From: Hermodice carunculata
Taxonomy: Eukaryota; Annelida; Polychaeta; Eunicida; Amphinomidae
Direction of reading: 5' to 3'
Assembly (NCBI GenBank): GCA_964020975.1
Contig: OZ026612.1
Location: 55,043,579-55,107,578, forward strand
DNA length: 64,000 bases
Below are positions 63,730 to 64,000 of the stretch, piece after piece. The first letter of the stretch is position 1. Each line of letters opens with the position of its first letter. Both the position numbers and the translations under genes were made by a program. The notes below the pieces were generated by a model that was given only the letters and a program-made list of their open reading frames with translations, made no database searches and was not told the origin of the DNA.

Positions 63730-64000
63730 CTAGAAAAAAATGATTTGCATGTCAGCAAATCAGTCTGTGTGCCAAGAAAACTTTTAAACATTGCCTACTT
63801 AGTAAATTATTTATTCATTTATTTACCTCCTGCAACAATTACTATTTTATGCAGCTTTCTAAAAAAAACCTATAAATTAAAGTTGGAAAAGCCCTTCAAT
63901 CTATAATAATTTTGAAGCTATTCAAGATTTAAATTTTGTGCACTTGCGTAATTTGGGTAAATCAAACTGCTACAGCTTTGATTTATGGTTCATTGGTTGC
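63730..64000 (-). mobile_element. Family-H element 4, 3' part, leaving the window
   Basis: The 3' end is CTAG (reverse complement at 63730-63733) followed by T, preceded by the stem-loop GATTTGCTGACATGCAAATC and GGCACACAGAC. The core at 63890-64000 (GAAGCTATTCAAGATT and CTGCTACAGCTTTGATTTA) resembles the 145-bp unit of element 2. The 5' end lies beyond the window. Confidence 0.72.

Overview
The window looks like animal nuclear DNA, most likely from a marine invertebrate. It is AT-rich, has very few genes, carries long simple-sequence tracts, and is packed with non-LTR retrotransposons, tRNA-derived SINEs, a Penelope-like element, a DIRS fossil and foldback or hairpin elements. Nothing suggests a bacterium or plasmid: there are no dense operons, rRNA genes or CRISPR arrays. 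The species cannot be named from this sequence. Similar repeat mixtures are known from bivalves, hemichordates and lancelets, but that is inference.

Only one host gene is convincing. It is a large coding exon on the plus strand (29372-30746) for a sulfotransferase-like P-loop protein. It opens right after a splice-acceptor-like site and has no in-frame ATG near its start, so it is probably the last exon of a spliced gene.

Layout. 328-2315: composite non-autonomous element (called family H here) with Helentron/HINE-like ends and ~145-bp core repeats rich in AGGTCA. 2536-2710: nested palindrome. 4632-5505: 5'-truncated LINE tail. 5522-12982: a full-length Tx1/L1-like LINE on the minus strand with a perfect 17-bp target-site duplication, an intact ORF1 and a broken ORF2. 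14990-16440: three tRNA-derived SINEs, each running into its own microsatellite. 17965-19250: 3' piece of a Penelope-like element (copy A). 22300-22600 and 26130-28500: decayed LINEs. 29372-30746: sulfotransferase exon. 33050-39050: two ~1.25-kb inverted arms around a ~3.5-kb centre that holds another family-H element. 43497-48235: a longer copy of the Penelope-like element (copy B), interrupted by two younger insertions (44053-44706 and 46700-48130). 49860-52690: 5'-truncated LINE. 53045-56480: DIRS fossil. 56620-56880: SINE. 57748-57969: piggyBac-type MITE containing a 60-bp palindrome. 58150-58700: fossil Ty3/Gypsy-type gag fragment. 60410-61690: foldback array of ~41-bp units. 62820-63180: LINE reverse-transcriptase fragment beside a 99-bp-arm hairpin. 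63730 to the end: a further family-H element leaving the window.

The most informative content is the insertion layering. Copy A of the Penelope-like element preserves the empty site of the 1.43-kb insertion in copy B. A family-H element splits the reverse transcriptase of copy B. Four family-H copies share the same terminal plan (3' hairpin, then CTAG, then a flanking T), and three of them carry tandem cores of ~145 bp even though two of the core sequences are unrelated.
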